A model generated the notes under the pieces. The model did no database searches, was not told the origin of the DNA, and was given only the letters and a program-made list of their open reading frames with translations. The translations under genes were made by a program, and so were the position numbers. A DNA stretch of 64,000 bases, taken from Actinoplanes italicus (lineage in GTDB: Bacteria > Actinomycetota > Actinomycetes > Mycobacteriales > Micromonosporaceae). How positions within the stretch are numbered: the first letter of the stretch is position 1; the number at the start of each line of letters is the position of its first letter. Positions 9,319-18,214 of this stretch are shown piece after piece. Where the stretch lies: positions 62,001 through 126,000 of the forward strand of contig NZ_PVMZ01000022.1 of NCBI RefSeq assembly GCF_003001815.1. Reading direction: 5' to 3'.

Positions 9319-10096
9319 GGAGCAGGTCCTCTCTGCTGAGGGTGAAGTGCTGTCGGAGGACCCGGCGCCACGGCGCCGCCGGGAGGTCGGCGCGGAGTGC
9401 GGCGAGGCCGGTGGCGTACTTGGAGATGGCGACGGGACGGTGGCCGCGGCGCCACAGCCGGCGGTCGGCCTCGGCGGCGGCCGAGCCGGTTTTCGTCTCC
9501 ACGATCGCGACGCCGGGCAGCCGCAGCTCGCGGCCGTCGGCGATCCAGCGCAGATCGGTGTCCACGGTGACCCGGCTGTCGCCCGGCATGAGCAGCGCGA
9601 ACCGCAGATAGGCGGTGCGCAGCACGGGGGTGAGACCGGCCCGGGCGGTAGGCGACAGGCCGTGCCGGGCGAAGACCTCGTCGAGGAAGGCGAGCCCGGT
9701 GTCGGTCGGGTGCGGCTGCCCGGGCACGTGCGGCGTCCGGTACTTGATCGTGCTGCCGCGCGGGCCCGGCACCTTCGCCTCCAGCCAGCAGGAGCCGGAG
9801 TCCACATACGTCCTGGTCCTGATTTTGAAACGGCGCCGATGCCGGTACGCGGTCCGCAGGTAGCTGACCAGGTCGGGAGTGTCGAGGTAGAGCGACTCGT
9901 AGGTGAAGTGCCGGGTTCCGTCGATCTCCAGCACCCGGGCCACCGGTGCGAGCTCGGTGAGCAGGCGGTGCGCGTCGCCGGCCGGCAGGAGGTACTTGCG
10001 GTCGAACCGGCACTGCAGTGCGGCCCGCTGATCCATCTCGGCCAGGCTGACGGCGGGCAACGCGCCCAGTGTGTCGAACGCGACGGCCGCGGTCAT
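9311..10096 (-). CDS. VTC-domain protein (polyphosphate polymerase family)
   Basis: The 261-residue protein has the tunnel-forming VTC domain over most of its length: FDRKYLLP near the N-terminus, YESLYLDTPDL, HRRRFKIRTRTY, WLEAKV and IVETKTG. These basic and acidic residues line the triphosphate tunnel fold that makes polyphosphate in yeast Vtc4. Bacterial homologues next to DUF4956 and CotH genes are common, but their activity is not well established. No membrane segment is seen, so it is probably cytoplasmic, docked to the DUF4956 membrane protein. It overlaps the upstream gene by 4 bp and the downstream CotH gene by 8 bp, so all three are co-translated. Confidence 0.86.
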   Translation of the reverse strand: MTAAVAFDTLGALPAVSLAEMDQRAALQCRFDRKYLLPAGDAHRLLTELAPVARVLEIDGTRHFTYESLYLDTPDLVSYLRTAYRHRRRFKIRTRTYVDSGSCWLEAKVPGPRGSTIKYRTPHVPGQPHPTDTGLAFLDEVFARHGLSPTARAGLTPVLRTAYLRFALLMPGDSRVTVDTDLRWIADGRELRLPGVAIVETKTGSAAAEADRRLWRRGHRPVAISKYATGLAALRADLPAAPWRRVLRQHFTLSREDLLHG

Positions 10097-10692
10097 CGCT
10101 GCCCCGCGTACGTCGGCGTGCCGACCGGGGCGATCAGCCTCCCGGGCCGGCCGGCGTAGCGGACGTCGACCACGGTGGAGTCGTTGATCAGGTCGACCCG
10201 CAGCAGCCGGCCGGAGTAGACCTTGGCGCCGAGCAGGTCCTCGAGCCGTCGGATCAGCTCGTCCTCATCGGTCACGATCGAGTCGAGGACGATGATCTGC
10301 TGGCGGTAACGGCCCAGTACCCACCGGTTGTCGACGATCGCCAGCACCACGAGGATCAGGCCCATCAGCGCGATGTTGCGCCAGATCGAGGTGGTCTCCA
10401 GGCCGCCCAGCAGACCCAGCGCGAGCGCCGAGAAGAAGTAGGCGACCTCGTGCTGATCCAGCTCGGTGGACCGCAGCCGGATGATGGAGAGCACGCCGAA
10501 CAGCGCGAACCCCAGCCCGAGGCCCGCCCCGGCGCCGCTGGTGCGCAGCGCGTCGGCCACGGCGAGCACCCCGATGTTGACGGCGAAGTAGGCCACCACC
10601 AGGTCGCGGCGCCGGTGCCGCGGGAAGTAGAGCCCGAACACCAGCACGGTGACGGCCAGAAGTTCGGCCCCGAGTAGGGCGAATTCGGACAT
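10093..10692 (-). CDS. DUF4956 membrane protein
   Basis: This 199-residue protein has three to four transmembrane helices in the first 125 residues (LLAVTVLVFGLYF, AYFAVNIGVLAVADAL, NIALMGLILVVLAIV) and a soluble C-terminal domain rich in charged residues (VLDSIVTDEDELIRRLEDLL). The pattern FALFGVLSIIRLRSTEL is characteristic of DUF4956. Its function is unknown. It is the first gene of an operon with VTC and CotH proteins, so it may supply the membrane platform for them. The ATG is preceded by GGAGGAGG about 7 bases upstream. A promoter with a TTGACA -35 element and palindromes lies 70-95 bp further upstream. Confidence 0.87.
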   Translation of the reverse strand: MSEFALLGAELLAVTVLVFGLYFPRHRRRDLVVAYFAVNIGVLAVADALRTSGAGAGLGLGFALFGVLSIIRLRSTELDQHEVAYFFSALALGLLGGLETTSIWRNIALMGLILVVLAIVDNRWVLGRYRQQIIVLDSIVTDEDELIRRLEDLLGAKVYSGRLLRVDLINDSTVVDVRYAGRPGRLIAPVGTPTYAGQR

Positions 10693-10758
10693 CTGCGGTC
10701 CTCCTCCGAGCGCGAGAACGTTTCGGAAGTTTCGATTAACATCCGGAACTTCGACCGA

Positions 10759-10788
10759 AGGCTAGGGTTAACATTCGATGAATGTCAA
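10759..10788 (-). promoter_or_regulatory. Promoter and palindromes before DUF4956-VTC-CotH operon
   Basis: Minus strand: TTGACA (10783-10788), an 18-bp spacer and TAGCCT (10759-10764). A palindrome ACATTC-GAT-GAATGT (10771-10785) overlaps the -35 box, where a repressor would block RNA polymerase. A second inverted repeat, GAAGTT...AACTTC with a 15-bp gap, lies within 10725-10752. The -35 sits in the CATTGAC context shared with other units in this window. Confidence 0.5.
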
Positions 10789-11904
10789 TGTCTACCGCGG
10801 GAACCCCGGCAAGCAGCTCCACCGACCCCTTGCCGCACCAGCTGCTCGTCGAGCGCGGCTCGGACCGGGCGCCGATGCGGGTCATCGTGGTGGCGCGTCA
10901 GATACCGTCGAGTCCGAAAAAGCACACCACTGCGGCCCGGGCATTCGGCCGGGATCCCGGCCGGAAGTTTCGGTCGGACGAAGTCCCGTTGTCAGCCGAG
11001 GCATCGATGGCGCGAAGCGGTATGCCATGAGGCAGCAACACGTGGACCGGCGAACAGGCGTACCGCGAACACCAGCAATGGATGCCGACCGAACCCTCAG
11101 CAGGATTCCAGATACCCGTCCCGCTCACCCCGTCCGATGGCCAGTTCCCCGGCCTGCCTGCGCGCATCGAGGTGCCGCTCGGCCATCTCGACCTCCGGGG
11201 TGTGCCACAGGTGATCGGTGGCCCGCGCGCCTATGCCCCAGGTGTATCCGCCGAGCTGGAAGAAGCCCCGGTGATCCGGCCACAGCTTCCCCGCGGGTTC
11301 ACGGAGCTGCGCTTTGTGCGGCAACCGGAGACCCAGGTGGTCGTCGTCCGGCAAGGACGCGCTCGGCGTACCGAACTCGTCGTCCTCGAGCCGGCTCGGC
11401 AAACCCGATGGTGATCGACGCAGTCGCACGTCACTCGCTGCTACCGGTAGCGCCTCGCCCCGGTCCCGGCCGGCCCGACCGTGATCGGCGTCAAGGATGC
11501 CTGACAGTGAACCTGACCGATCGCTGATCGAGATCGGTCCCCGCGATCGTCCACTGTGTTACGGTGCCGGCGGTGCGATCATGGATACCTGGAGGACGTG
11601 CTGTCGTATCTGGACAGGGTCGTCGTCGACCGTCAGTCGTCGCCTCGGCTGGCTGCGGGTCGCGGAACGGACTGGTCGAGGTTCCATCCGGCGGGCGGGC
11701 TACGAGGAGTTCACTCGCGCGCGAACGTCCGCGTACCGCGTACCCGCTGACCGACGACCGGCACGATGAGACCCCAAGCCACAGCAGCATGCGGCTGTCG
11801 TCGGGTTACATCGGCAACTCGTACCGGCCGGGGCGTTCGCACGGCCCCGCCGCCCACAATGAAGACAGCATTTAAGCAAGAATCACCAATGTCGCCGAGA
11901 ACAC
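10789..11904. other. Gene-poor interval with no confident gene
   Basis: More than 1 kb between the DUF4956 promoter and the SGNH hydrolase gene. Several overlapping open frames occur on both strands. None has a good ribosome site, a recognisable domain or an intact neighbour relationship. The best is the minus-strand frame at 11097-11429, listed separately. The region could be a graveyard of degraded genes beside the atypical SGNH gene. Confidence 0.5.
11097..11429 (-). CDS. Possible hypothetical protein or gene remnant
   Basis: An open frame of 110 codons starting at GTG. Its third codon positions are mostly G or C and its composition looks protein-like (LWPDHRGFFQLGGYTWG, TDHLWHTPEVEMAERHLDAR). 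I do not recognise the family. There is no convincing ribosome site and the start is arbitrary, so it may be the C-terminal remnant of a larger gene. A competing plus-strand frame covers the same bases. Confidence 0.3.
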   Translation of the reverse strand: MRLRRSPSGLPSRLEDDEFGTPSASLPDDDHLGLRLPHKAQLREPAGKLWPDHRGFFQLGGYTWGIGARATDHLWHTPEVEMAERHLDARRQAGELAIGRGERDGYLESC

Positions 11905-11964
11905 ATGTCTTCTTCGAAATCGGCACTTCGAGTAAACCTTGAGTACATGTCTGGGAGGAAGTGC

Positions 11965-13443
11965 ATGGTACGCAGAAACGCACACCGAGAATTTCTCGCC
12001 ATCGCAATGGTGGCGGCAGTCGCCGCACCATTCACGCATAGCAGTGTGGCTCATGCCAGTCCGACATTCACCCTGAACTCGATGTCGGCAACAGTGAGCG
12101 GCGCCAACGTCACGGCTACTGCCAATGTGCAGGCGTCGCCACAAACAACGGCCGAACATGCCGGTATCTGTGTGCGTGATGCTTCTGGCGAGATTTGGGA
12201 CTTCGATAAGCACACCAACCATCTCATCAGCACGACCGGCACAAACTTAAATGGCTCCACAAAAGCCTTCGATGCCGGAACGTACACCTATTTTGTGTGC
12301 CTCAGCGTCAATAACGTCTGGTACCAGGCGGGCGCTTCGCAAACCTTTACCGTAGGCCACACCACCCCCGCGCCCTCGGGCAGCAGCTATGGCGACGACG
12401 CCCTTGAACAATGGAGCAACGCTGTCGCGAACCGCAACTCGCAACCAGCGACTTGGGTTGCCTGGGGGGATTCCTTCACAGAGGGCCAGGGCGCATCGAG
12501 CAGGTCCGATCGCTGGATCGACGAAACACTTGGCAGTCTGCGCAGCACCTACCCGACAACTGGCACAACGGGCGGCGCGGGCTATCTGCCATCGTTTTAC
12601 GCGACCTACGCCCCCGATTCGACCTGGATGCCATTTACCTCATCGGGCGGCAGCCACTCCTGGGAATATTGGGGTGGCTCGCTGGGCAATCGCATTGTCA
12701 ACATGAGCACCGGCGGATACGAAACTTTCACGGTCACCGGTACGTCCGTTGACATACTGTACGCACAGGGCGCCGGCGGCACCTTCAGCTACCAAATTGA
12801 TTCCGGCGCACCCGTGAATGTCAGCACTTCCGGCAGCTACGATCCGTCCAGCCACGTCCACGTTACCTTCACGACACCCGGCACGCATACGGTGACTGTT
12901 ACCGGCGTATCAGGTACAAGTTATCTTGAAGGCCTGATGGTGTACAACGGCGATGAGACCAGAGGCATCCGCCTGTACGACGCCGCACACACCGGCGCCA
13001 CCACCGACGACTTTACATCCAGCATGTGGGACCAAGCCGAAATCACGGCGACCGCAAAAGCAGATCTGGTAACCATTGCACTCGGCGCGAACGACTACCT
13101 GAGCGGCTCAGAGACCCCCGCCGGCGTCACTGCAAACTTGCAAGACATGATTGAAAGTATCCGTTCCAAGGCAAGTACGCACTCCACCCACCAACCGTCT
13201 GTCACGGTAGTGATCCCTTGGGACTTCTCGGCCTACGGCACCATTAATGGCTACACGTGGAGCGACTTTGCCGATGCCATCCGCGATGTAGCGGCCGCGG
13301 ATTCATCTGTTGCGCTACTCGACTTGACGTCGACCGGCTCACCCGCAGGTGTCGGCGGGGGCTTGTACGCAACTGATGGACTACACCCATCCGATAGCGG
13401 ACAGGCAGCCATCAGCGCAGCCGCCGCATCTTTCCTGGACTGA
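11965..13443 (+). CDS. Secreted SGNH/GDSL hydrolase, probably horizontally acquired
   Basis: The protein has 492 residues. The ATG at 11965 follows GGGAGGA by 5-6 bases; an upstream in-frame ATG lacks such a site. A signal peptide ends near HASVAHA-type residues around 30. A beta-rich N-terminal domain (about 35-140, with two Cys in GICVRD and YFVCLS) precedes an SGNH hydrolase: block I WGDSFTEG (Ser near 170), a jelly-roll-like insert, block III GAND and block V DGLHPS with the catalytic Asp/His. The family comprises esterases and lipases acting on acyl groups of lipids or polysaccharides. Codon use differs from the neighbours, with many A/T third positions (gca, aat, ttt, tct), pointing to transfer. 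A hairpin terminator follows. Confidence 0.85.
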   Translation: MVRRNAHREFLAIAMVAAVAAPFTHSSVAHASPTFTLNSMSATVSGANVTATANVQASPQTTAEHAGICVRDASGEIWDFDKHTNHLISTTGTNLNGSTKAFDAGTYTYFVCLSVNNVWYQAGASQTFTVGHTTPAPSGSSYGDDALEQWSNAVANRNSQPATWVAWGDSFTEGQGASSRSDRWIDETLGSLRSTYPTTGTTGGAGYLPSFYATYAPDSTWMPFTSSGGSHSWEYWGGSLGNRIVNMSTGGYETFTVTGTSVDILYAQGAGGTFSYQIDSGAPVNVSTSGSYDPSSHVHVTFTTPGTHTVTVTGVSGTSYLEGLMVYNGDETRGIRLYDAAHTGATTDDFTSSMWDQAEITATAKADLVTIALGANDYLSGSETPAGVTANLQDMIESIRSKASTHSTHQPSVTVVIPWDFSAYGTINGYTWSDFADAIRDVAAADSSVALLDLTSTGSPAGVGGGLYATDGLHPSDSGQAAISAAAASFLD

Positions 13444-13448
13444 TGCGA

Positions 13449-13488
13449 ACGCCGCGCGGCCTCCCTGCTCGGAATGTCCGCGCGGCGT
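13449..13488 (+). terminator. Hairpin after SGNH hydrolase gene
   Basis: Perfect 11-bp stem ACGCCGCGCGG ... CCGCGCGGCGT with an 18-base loop, starting 6 bp after the stop. There is no T tract, as is common in high-GC actinobacteria. Confidence 0.7.
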
Positions 13489-13737
13489 AGCCTCAGCCCT
13501 TCGGTGAGGGCGGCCGGTAGCGGTGGCCGGGAACGCCAGAGCGCCTTCTGAGCTGGAACGATGGGACTCGTCCAGGGTTCCGTCCGTCTCGGGAGGCCCT
13601 TCCAGGGTGCAGAGTGCCGGCACTCGTCCGAAGGTTGTCCTCACTGCTGGGGCTCGGGGTGTGGTCGGTCCTGCCGGCACTCGCCTACTGTGCTGAGCGG
13701 CGGTGGCTCACCGTCCGGCCGCTGGCATACTGTGCGC

Positions 13738-15258
13738 GTGCTGAGCGACTCGGGCGGTAATGAAGCTGATGGCGCGCGCTTGCTGGAGTCGCTCCTCGAC
13801 GCGCTCGCTCGATGGCCGGATGTCGGTATCCGGGCCCGCCTCAGCATCGAGCAATGGGCCGGCCTTTCTGCGGACGAAGCCAGGGTCTACCAGGAGATAG
13901 GCATCTCCGCCGTCCGTGGTGGTGCCGATTGGCGGCCGGCGGCCGACAAGATTCGTGAACTCGGCAGGCTGCGGTATGAGCCGGCCGTTCCGGCCTTGAT
14001 CGGGCTGTGGGAGAAGTGTCCTGTCCATCCGGTCGCGGTAGCCGCCGCTCACGCGCTGTTCGAGATCGGGACCGCCGAAGCCCGCGATGCCCTCCGGCAC
14101 GGTATCCATGACCACGACCACCTCGGCCGCTTCATGGCTTTGAAGGTCATGTTCACCGACGACGGTACGGCCTGGGACAACGTCGGCCATCTCTTCTCCG
14201 GCGAGTGCCTTGCGACCACGGCCGGGTTGACGGCTGCGGCTGAGGCTCTCGGTCTTCTATCGCCGCGCTCGTTCCCCCGAACGGACCACGCGGGGCAGTC
14301 GGAGGAGGCGCGCGACCCGCTGTCGCACGATCGCCGCTGGCTCGACCTGTGCGTCAGCCTTCGCGACCACGAGTTCCTGGGCCCGCAGGCCCGCCAAGTA
14401 CTCGGGGATGCCGATCCCGCCATCACCGGTCCGGCGCTGGACGCTGCCAGAGCTTTGCGGGCGGTCCAGACGAGGACGCCTGCCGGCAGGCACCTACGGC
14501 CGGGGGATCTCGTGGCCCGCTATCGGGACGGCGACCATCGAGGTGTCTGGCGTGACCTCGGCGCGGTCGATGCGCTTGACGACGTGTGGCGCGCGGAGGC
14601 CGAGCAGGTGGCCGAGCTGACCATGGAGCGTGTCCGGCGAAACGCCTCCAGCCTCACCGCCGCTCTCATCGCCTGCGGCTGGCCGGTCATCGACAAGCAG
14701 GCGTTGTCCGGTCCCGCTGACGATGTCGAGGACCTGCTACGGGAACTGGAGCAGATCACGGGATCGCCGGTGCCGCCGGCGCTGGCCGCCTACTGGCGCA
14801 TCGTCGGAACCATCGACCTCGTCCCGCGCGGCACCTGGAACGCGCCGTTCCCGCCCGGCGTACCCGAACAACTCGCCGTCGCCGACCCACTGGAGATCAC
14901 CGACCTCAGCACGGCGTGGTTCTCGGTCGAGGAGTGGCAGGAGGAATCGGAGGACCTGCACCCTGAAATCGTCGGACCGCTGGAAATCACCATCGCCGCC
15001 GACTATCTGCACAAGGCCAACATCAGCGGGGGCGCACCGTACTCCGTCTGGCTGCCACATGCCGGGGCGGATCCGCTCGTCCGGGACGAGGAGCACTGCC
15101 TGACCTTCACCGACTACCTGCGGCGCGCCTTCGCCGGAAAAGGGTTCCTCCGGCTCGACCAGCAGGACGAGTGGGTCGCCCACGGCGTCACCCGCGACCA
15201 GTTCGCAGAGATGACCGGCTGGCTGGAGAGCGTCGAATACGAGCACATCGAGTTCTGA
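13738..15258 (+). CDS. Unknown protein with HEAT-like repeats
   Basis: This is a 506-residue protein without a signal peptide or membrane segment. The GTG at 13738 is preceded by TACTGT (13729-13734), which looks like a -10 box of a leaderless gene; the frame is open further upstream but that part is Cys/Ser/Gly-rich and not protein-like. Residues about 60-130 resemble HEAT/armadillo helices (YEPAVPALIGLWEKCPVHPVAVAAAHALFEIG). The C-terminal part (ITGSPVPPALAAYWRIVGTIDL onward) faintly resembles SUKH/SMI1-type immunity proteins. I do not recognise a full-length family. Followed 77 bp later by a small membrane coiled-coil protein on the same strand. Confidence 0.65.
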   Translation: MLSDSGGNEADGARLLESLLDALARWPDVGIRARLSIEQWAGLSADEARVYQEIGISAVRGGADWRPAADKIRELGRLRYEPAVPALIGLWEKCPVHPVAVAAAHALFEIGTAEARDALRHGIHDHDHLGRFMALKVMFTDDGTAWDNVGHLFSGECLATTAGLTAAAEALGLLSPRSFPRTDHAGQSEEARDPLSHDRRWLDLCVSLRDHEFLGPQARQVLGDADPAITGPALDAARALRAVQTRTPAGRHLRPGDLVARYRDGDHRGVWRDLGAVDALDDVWRAEAEQVAELTMERVRRNASSLTAALIACGWPVIDKQALSGPADDVEDLLRELEQITGSPVPPALAAYWRIVGTIDLVPRGTWNAPFPPGVPEQLAVADPLEITDLSTAWFSVEEWQEESEDLHPEIVGPLEITIAADYLHKANISGGAPYSVWLPHAGADPLVRDEEHCLTFTDYLRRAFAGKGFLRLDQQDEWVAHGVTRDQFAEMTGWLESVEYEHIEF

Positions 15259-15335
15259 CTCGAAACGCCCCGGGCGAGAAGAGCAGCGTTCTCGTGTCAG
15301 TGGCAGTCGATCTTCAAATGCCTCAGGATGAACCG

Positions 15336-15803
15336 GTGACGACGGATCGCCGAACGGTTGCTGCCGCTCTGCTCTTTGTGGGGGTCGCAGGCCTCCTGGC
15401 AATCAACGCCAAATGGAACAAGGACGGCATCGAAATCGCCAGCTGGATAGCCGGCGTCGGCGCATTGTTCGTCGCCATCTACTCGGTGGTGACTGGACCG
15501 GCGCAGTCCTTGACGGGAGGTTCGAGCGTGGGTGACTCCGGCCGGGATTCGTCGATGGTGCGAACTGACAAGTCTGACGAGGCAGCGACCCGGCGCGCAG
15601 CGGCCATCATCCGGGATGCCCAGGCTCGCGCGGATCAAATAGTCGCCGAGGCCAGGGGCGAGGCTGACCAGATCGTCGCGGCCGCCCGCCGGGAGGTCGT
15701 CGATCTGACCGCGCAGAAGGACAAGGTGGTCAGCCAACTCGAGGCGATGCTGGGTGCACTTCCAGGACTGGCGCCGGGAGCCGGTGGGAACACAGAGGAC
15801 TAG
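15336..15803 (+). CDS. Small membrane protein with coiled-coil tail
   Basis: The protein has about 155 residues. Two hydrophobic helices come first (AAALLFVGVAGLLAI and IASWIAGVGALFVAIYSVVTG). A Ser/Gly linker follows, then a charged amphipathic helix with heptad character (RRAAAIIRDAQARADQIVAEA ...) reminiscent of DivIVA or ATP-synthase b-type coiled coils. I chose the GTG at 15336 because AGGA lies 7 bases upstream; ATG 15318 and GTG 15294 are in-frame alternatives. Function unknown; a membrane-tethered scaffold is possible. It ends 21 bp before the convergent DUF2993 gene. Confidence 0.6.
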   Translation: MTTDRRTVAAALLFVGVAGLLAINAKWNKDGIEIASWIAGVGALFVAIYSVVTGPAQSLTGGSSVGDSGRDSSMVRTDKSDEAATRRAAAIIRDAQARADQIVAEARGEADQIVAAARREVVDLTAQKDKVVSQLEAMLGALPGLAPGAGGNTED

Positions 15804-15824
15804 GTCGCCGCGGTTCCAGTGGTA

Positions 15825-17279
15825 TCAGCAGGAGCCGCCCCCGAGTGCGCCCTTGGCCAGGGTCACATCGCTGCCCTCCAGGTGGATCAGCAGCCCGCTG
15901 GGCGTCACCTCGACGTCGCGGTAGGTGAGGCCGGGTGGCAGTTCCTGCAGGGGGTAGGTGGTGGGCGACGACTTCACCTGGGCGAGCACCCGGTCGGCGG
16001 GGAAGCGGGTGCCGAACATCTCGATCTGCTGCGGTGAGATGTCCAGCGTGTTGCCGGTGATCTTCGGCTGGGCGTACAGCTGGATCTTGGTGTCTTGTTC
16101 TGAGCCCTTGGTCGACGCGGTCAGGAAACCGCCCTCCGCGCCGAAGGTGGTCGGCTGGCCGCCCTCCGGCTGCTTGAGGACGGAGAACGGCTGGACGGTG
16201 GTCCCGCCGACGGTCACGTGTACGCCATCGGGGTCCACGGTGACCGCTCGGTATCGCACACCCGGGGGCAGCGGCGGAAGCTTGCGGGTCAGGTCTTTCT
16301 CGTCGATCCGGGAGAGCACGATCTTGGAGAGGAACTCGTCGGTCGGCCGGTCCTTGCCGAGGATGCGCACCAGGCGCGGGACGAGGGTGAGCGAGTCGCC
16401 GTCCAGCTGCGGTTCGGCGCGGATGGTGAGCGGTACGTCGACGATCGGCTCGACCTTGATCGCTGTGGAGATGCCGAGCAGGCCGTCGGCGGCCGAGTAG
16501 GTGACCGTCTGGTCGCCGACCTGGGTGGGCAGGGTGTTCAGCGCCTGGGTGCCGACACCGGCGAGCACTATGTGCAGGCCGTCGGCCCGCGGGGTGATCG
16601 ACCGGTAGGTCACGCCGTCCGGGAGTTCGGGCAGGTTCTGCTTGCGTACGCCGCCGGTGAGCGCCGATGCCTTGGCGGCGGCGACCTTGCGGCCGAAGAT
16701 CTCCAGTTGCTGCGGTACGGCTTCGGCGCTGTCCCCGGCGATGCGCATCTTGAGGAACAGTTTCGCCTTGACGTTCTCCGACGCCTCGGCCGGCACCACC
16801 GTGTCGACCATCAGGCCGCCGTCGGTGGCGCGCGAGTAGGTGGGGGCGGTGGTTCCCTCGACCGTCGGCATGTTCGCGAAGCCGATCGCGATCGAGGCGG
16901 TCATCGTGCCGACGTGCGTCTGGCCGGCGGCGGGCTGGCTCACGTCGTTGAGGGTGGCGGTGAAGGACGCGTGCTGTACGCCGGAGAGCGTCACGTCCGG
17001 CACGGTGAGCCGCACTTCGGAAAGCGTGCCGCGCACAGCCTGGGCGAGCAGGCGGTCACCGCCTACGGTGACCTGTGCGCAGGAGATCTGGGCGCTGACC
17101 CGCTCGGTGACCTGGCCGGCGATCAGGCTGTCGAGGAAGGGCACGGGCAGTGCGTACGCCGCCACGCCGACAGTGACCAGCACCGTCGCACCGGCACCGG
17201 TCCCGATCAGCCACCGTCGGCGGCGGGTCCCCGCGGCGTGGGCGGCACGATGGAGCAGACTGCTGAGCAACGTGGACAT
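15825..17279 (-). CDS. DUF2993 (LmeA-like) exported lipid-binding protein
   Basis: This 484-residue protein has an N-terminal membrane anchor (about 23-45, WLIGTGAGATVLVTVGVAAYA). DUF2993 domains follow, with recurring modules of the type LPPLPPGVRYRAVTVDPDGVHVTVGG, seen at least three times with 'G-Y/V-T-Y-R' followed by 'GL-x-I'. The mycobacterial member LmeA binds phospholipid and supports lipomannan elongation, so a role in envelope lipid or glycolipid handling outside the membrane is likely. Three domain copies make it longer than LmeA (about 260 residues). The ATG has GGAGGTGGC directly upstream. Confidence 0.8.
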   Translation of the reverse strand: MSTLLSSLLHRAAHAAGTRRRRWLIGTGAGATVLVTVGVAAYALPVPFLDSLIAGQVTERVSAQISCAQVTVGGDRLLAQAVRGTLSEVRLTVPDVTLSGVQHASFTATLNDVSQPAAGQTHVGTMTASIAIGFANMPTVEGTTAPTYSRATDGGLMVDTVVPAEASENVKAKLFLKMRIAGDSAEAVPQQLEIFGRKVAAAKASALTGGVRKQNLPELPDGVTYRSITPRADGLHIVLAGVGTQALNTLPTQVGDQTVTYSAADGLLGISTAIKVEPIVDVPLTIRAEPQLDGDSLTLVPRLVRILGKDRPTDEFLSKIVLSRIDEKDLTRKLPPLPPGVRYRAVTVDPDGVHVTVGGTTVQPFSVLKQPEGGQPTTFGAEGGFLTASTKGSEQDTKIQLYAQPKITGNTLDISPQQIEMFGTRFPADRVLAQVKSSPTTYPLQELPPGLTYRDVEVTPSGLLIHLEGSDVTLAKGALGGGSC

Positions 17280-17368
17280 GCCACCTCCGCGACGGTCTGG
17301 TTCCGTTGACGCGATCGGGGAGGAGTACGGCCTAAGTTACTCATCAGTTCAGACCGGTTCGCGGGCGG

Positions 17369-18169
17369 TCACCCGGGTGGTTCCGCCAGCCGCTCCGGCC
17401 GCGTCCGGATCCAACTGGCCCAGCCACGCTCGCGCATCAGGTCCATCAGCCGCCGCGTCCGCGGGTCGGACTCGAGGGCGAGTGCGTCCAAGAGGTCGAA
17501 AGGCAGGTCGTCGTGCACCGCCTCGCCCACGTTCTCGCCGGAGGTGTGTGCCTGCTCGAGAAGGCCGGCCATGATGTCGGCAGCCTCCTGCAGGCGCGGG
17601 TCGGTGTCGGTGTCGGTGTCGGTGTCGCTGTCGCTGTCGAGGAGTTCCGACCCGAGCCGGTAGAGCCGAACGAGTTGCGGGTCATCGAGCTGGGCGTGTT
17701 TCGCGGGCATGATCTCGCGGACGCCGTCGGGCCAGCGGGCCGCAACCACGATCCAACCGTCCCGTTCGGCCTCCACCATCCGTTCTGACGCCCCGATCTC
17801 TCGTAGCCGGTCGAGATAGGAGACGACCTCCGGTGGGAGTGCCAGACTGTCCCCGGCGGTGAGTTGCGCGATCTGCTCGCGGCTGGTCTCCAGCCGTTCG
17901 ATCTCGTCGTTCAGGTGACTGTCGATCCTCTGGATCGCCTCGGCGAACGTCGACGCGTCGGCTTCCAGCATCTGACCGATCTGAGACAGCGGCACGCCGG
18001 CGTTGGCGAGGGTGCGGATCTTGACGAGGGACACGACTGCTCGTGCGCCGTAGCAGCGGTACCCCGAAGCATCCCGCTCGGGCTCGGGCAGAAGTCCGAT
18101 CTGGTGATAGTGCCGCACTGCCCGCACCGTGACGCCGGCATACGCCGCCAGTTGACCGATCGTCAGCAT
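17369..18169 (-). CDS. MerR-family transcriptional regulator
   Basis: The 266-residue protein has an N-terminal winged HTH (MLTIGQLAAYAGVTVRAVRHY, then a Y-H-Q-I-G-L-L-P wing), a coiled-coil dimerisation helix (about 75-110) and a C-terminal domain typical of TipA/drug-sensing MerR regulators. It is the last gene after a DrrA/DrrB-type ABC pair, 45 bp downstream, and probably controls it through a palindrome ahead of the ATPase gene. An acidic run of alternating Asp-Ser/Asp-Thr (about residues 178-190) is coded by a hexanucleotide repeat and is probably a variable linker. Confidence 0.88.
   Translation of the reverse strand: MLTIGQLAAYAGVTVRAVRHYHQIGLLPEPERDASGYRCYGARAVVSLVKIRTLANAGVPLSQIGQMLEADASTFAEAIQRIDSHLNDEIERLETSREQIAQLTAGDSLALPPEVVSYLDRLREIGASERMVEAERDGWIVVAARWPDGVREIMPAKHAQLDDPQLVRLYRLGSELLDSDSDTDTDTDTDPRLQEAADIMAGLLEQAHTSGENVGEAVHDDLPFDLLDALALESDPRTRRLMDLMRERGWASWIRTRPERLAEPPG
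17606..17640. repeat. Hexanucleotide microsatellite inside MerR gene
   Basis: About five to six consecutive units of GTCGGT/GTCGCT, coding on the minus strand for alternating Asp-Thr and Asp-Ser. Unit loss or gain keeps the reading frame. Confidence 0.75.
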
Positions 18170-18214
18170 GCCCTGATCCCGCCCTCGACTCGCCCTGACC
18201 CGCTCGGCACCGGC

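Noticed and set aside
10778..11527. A 249-codon plus-strand frame after the DUF4956 promoter
   Set aside because: Low-complexity Arg/Pro/Gly translation, no ribosome site, and its ATG lies inside a palindrome that suits an operator.
17606..17640. Tandem repeat considered as a CRISPR or minisatellite
   Set aside because: Unit is only 6 bp, has no spacers and is translated in frame as an acidic linker.
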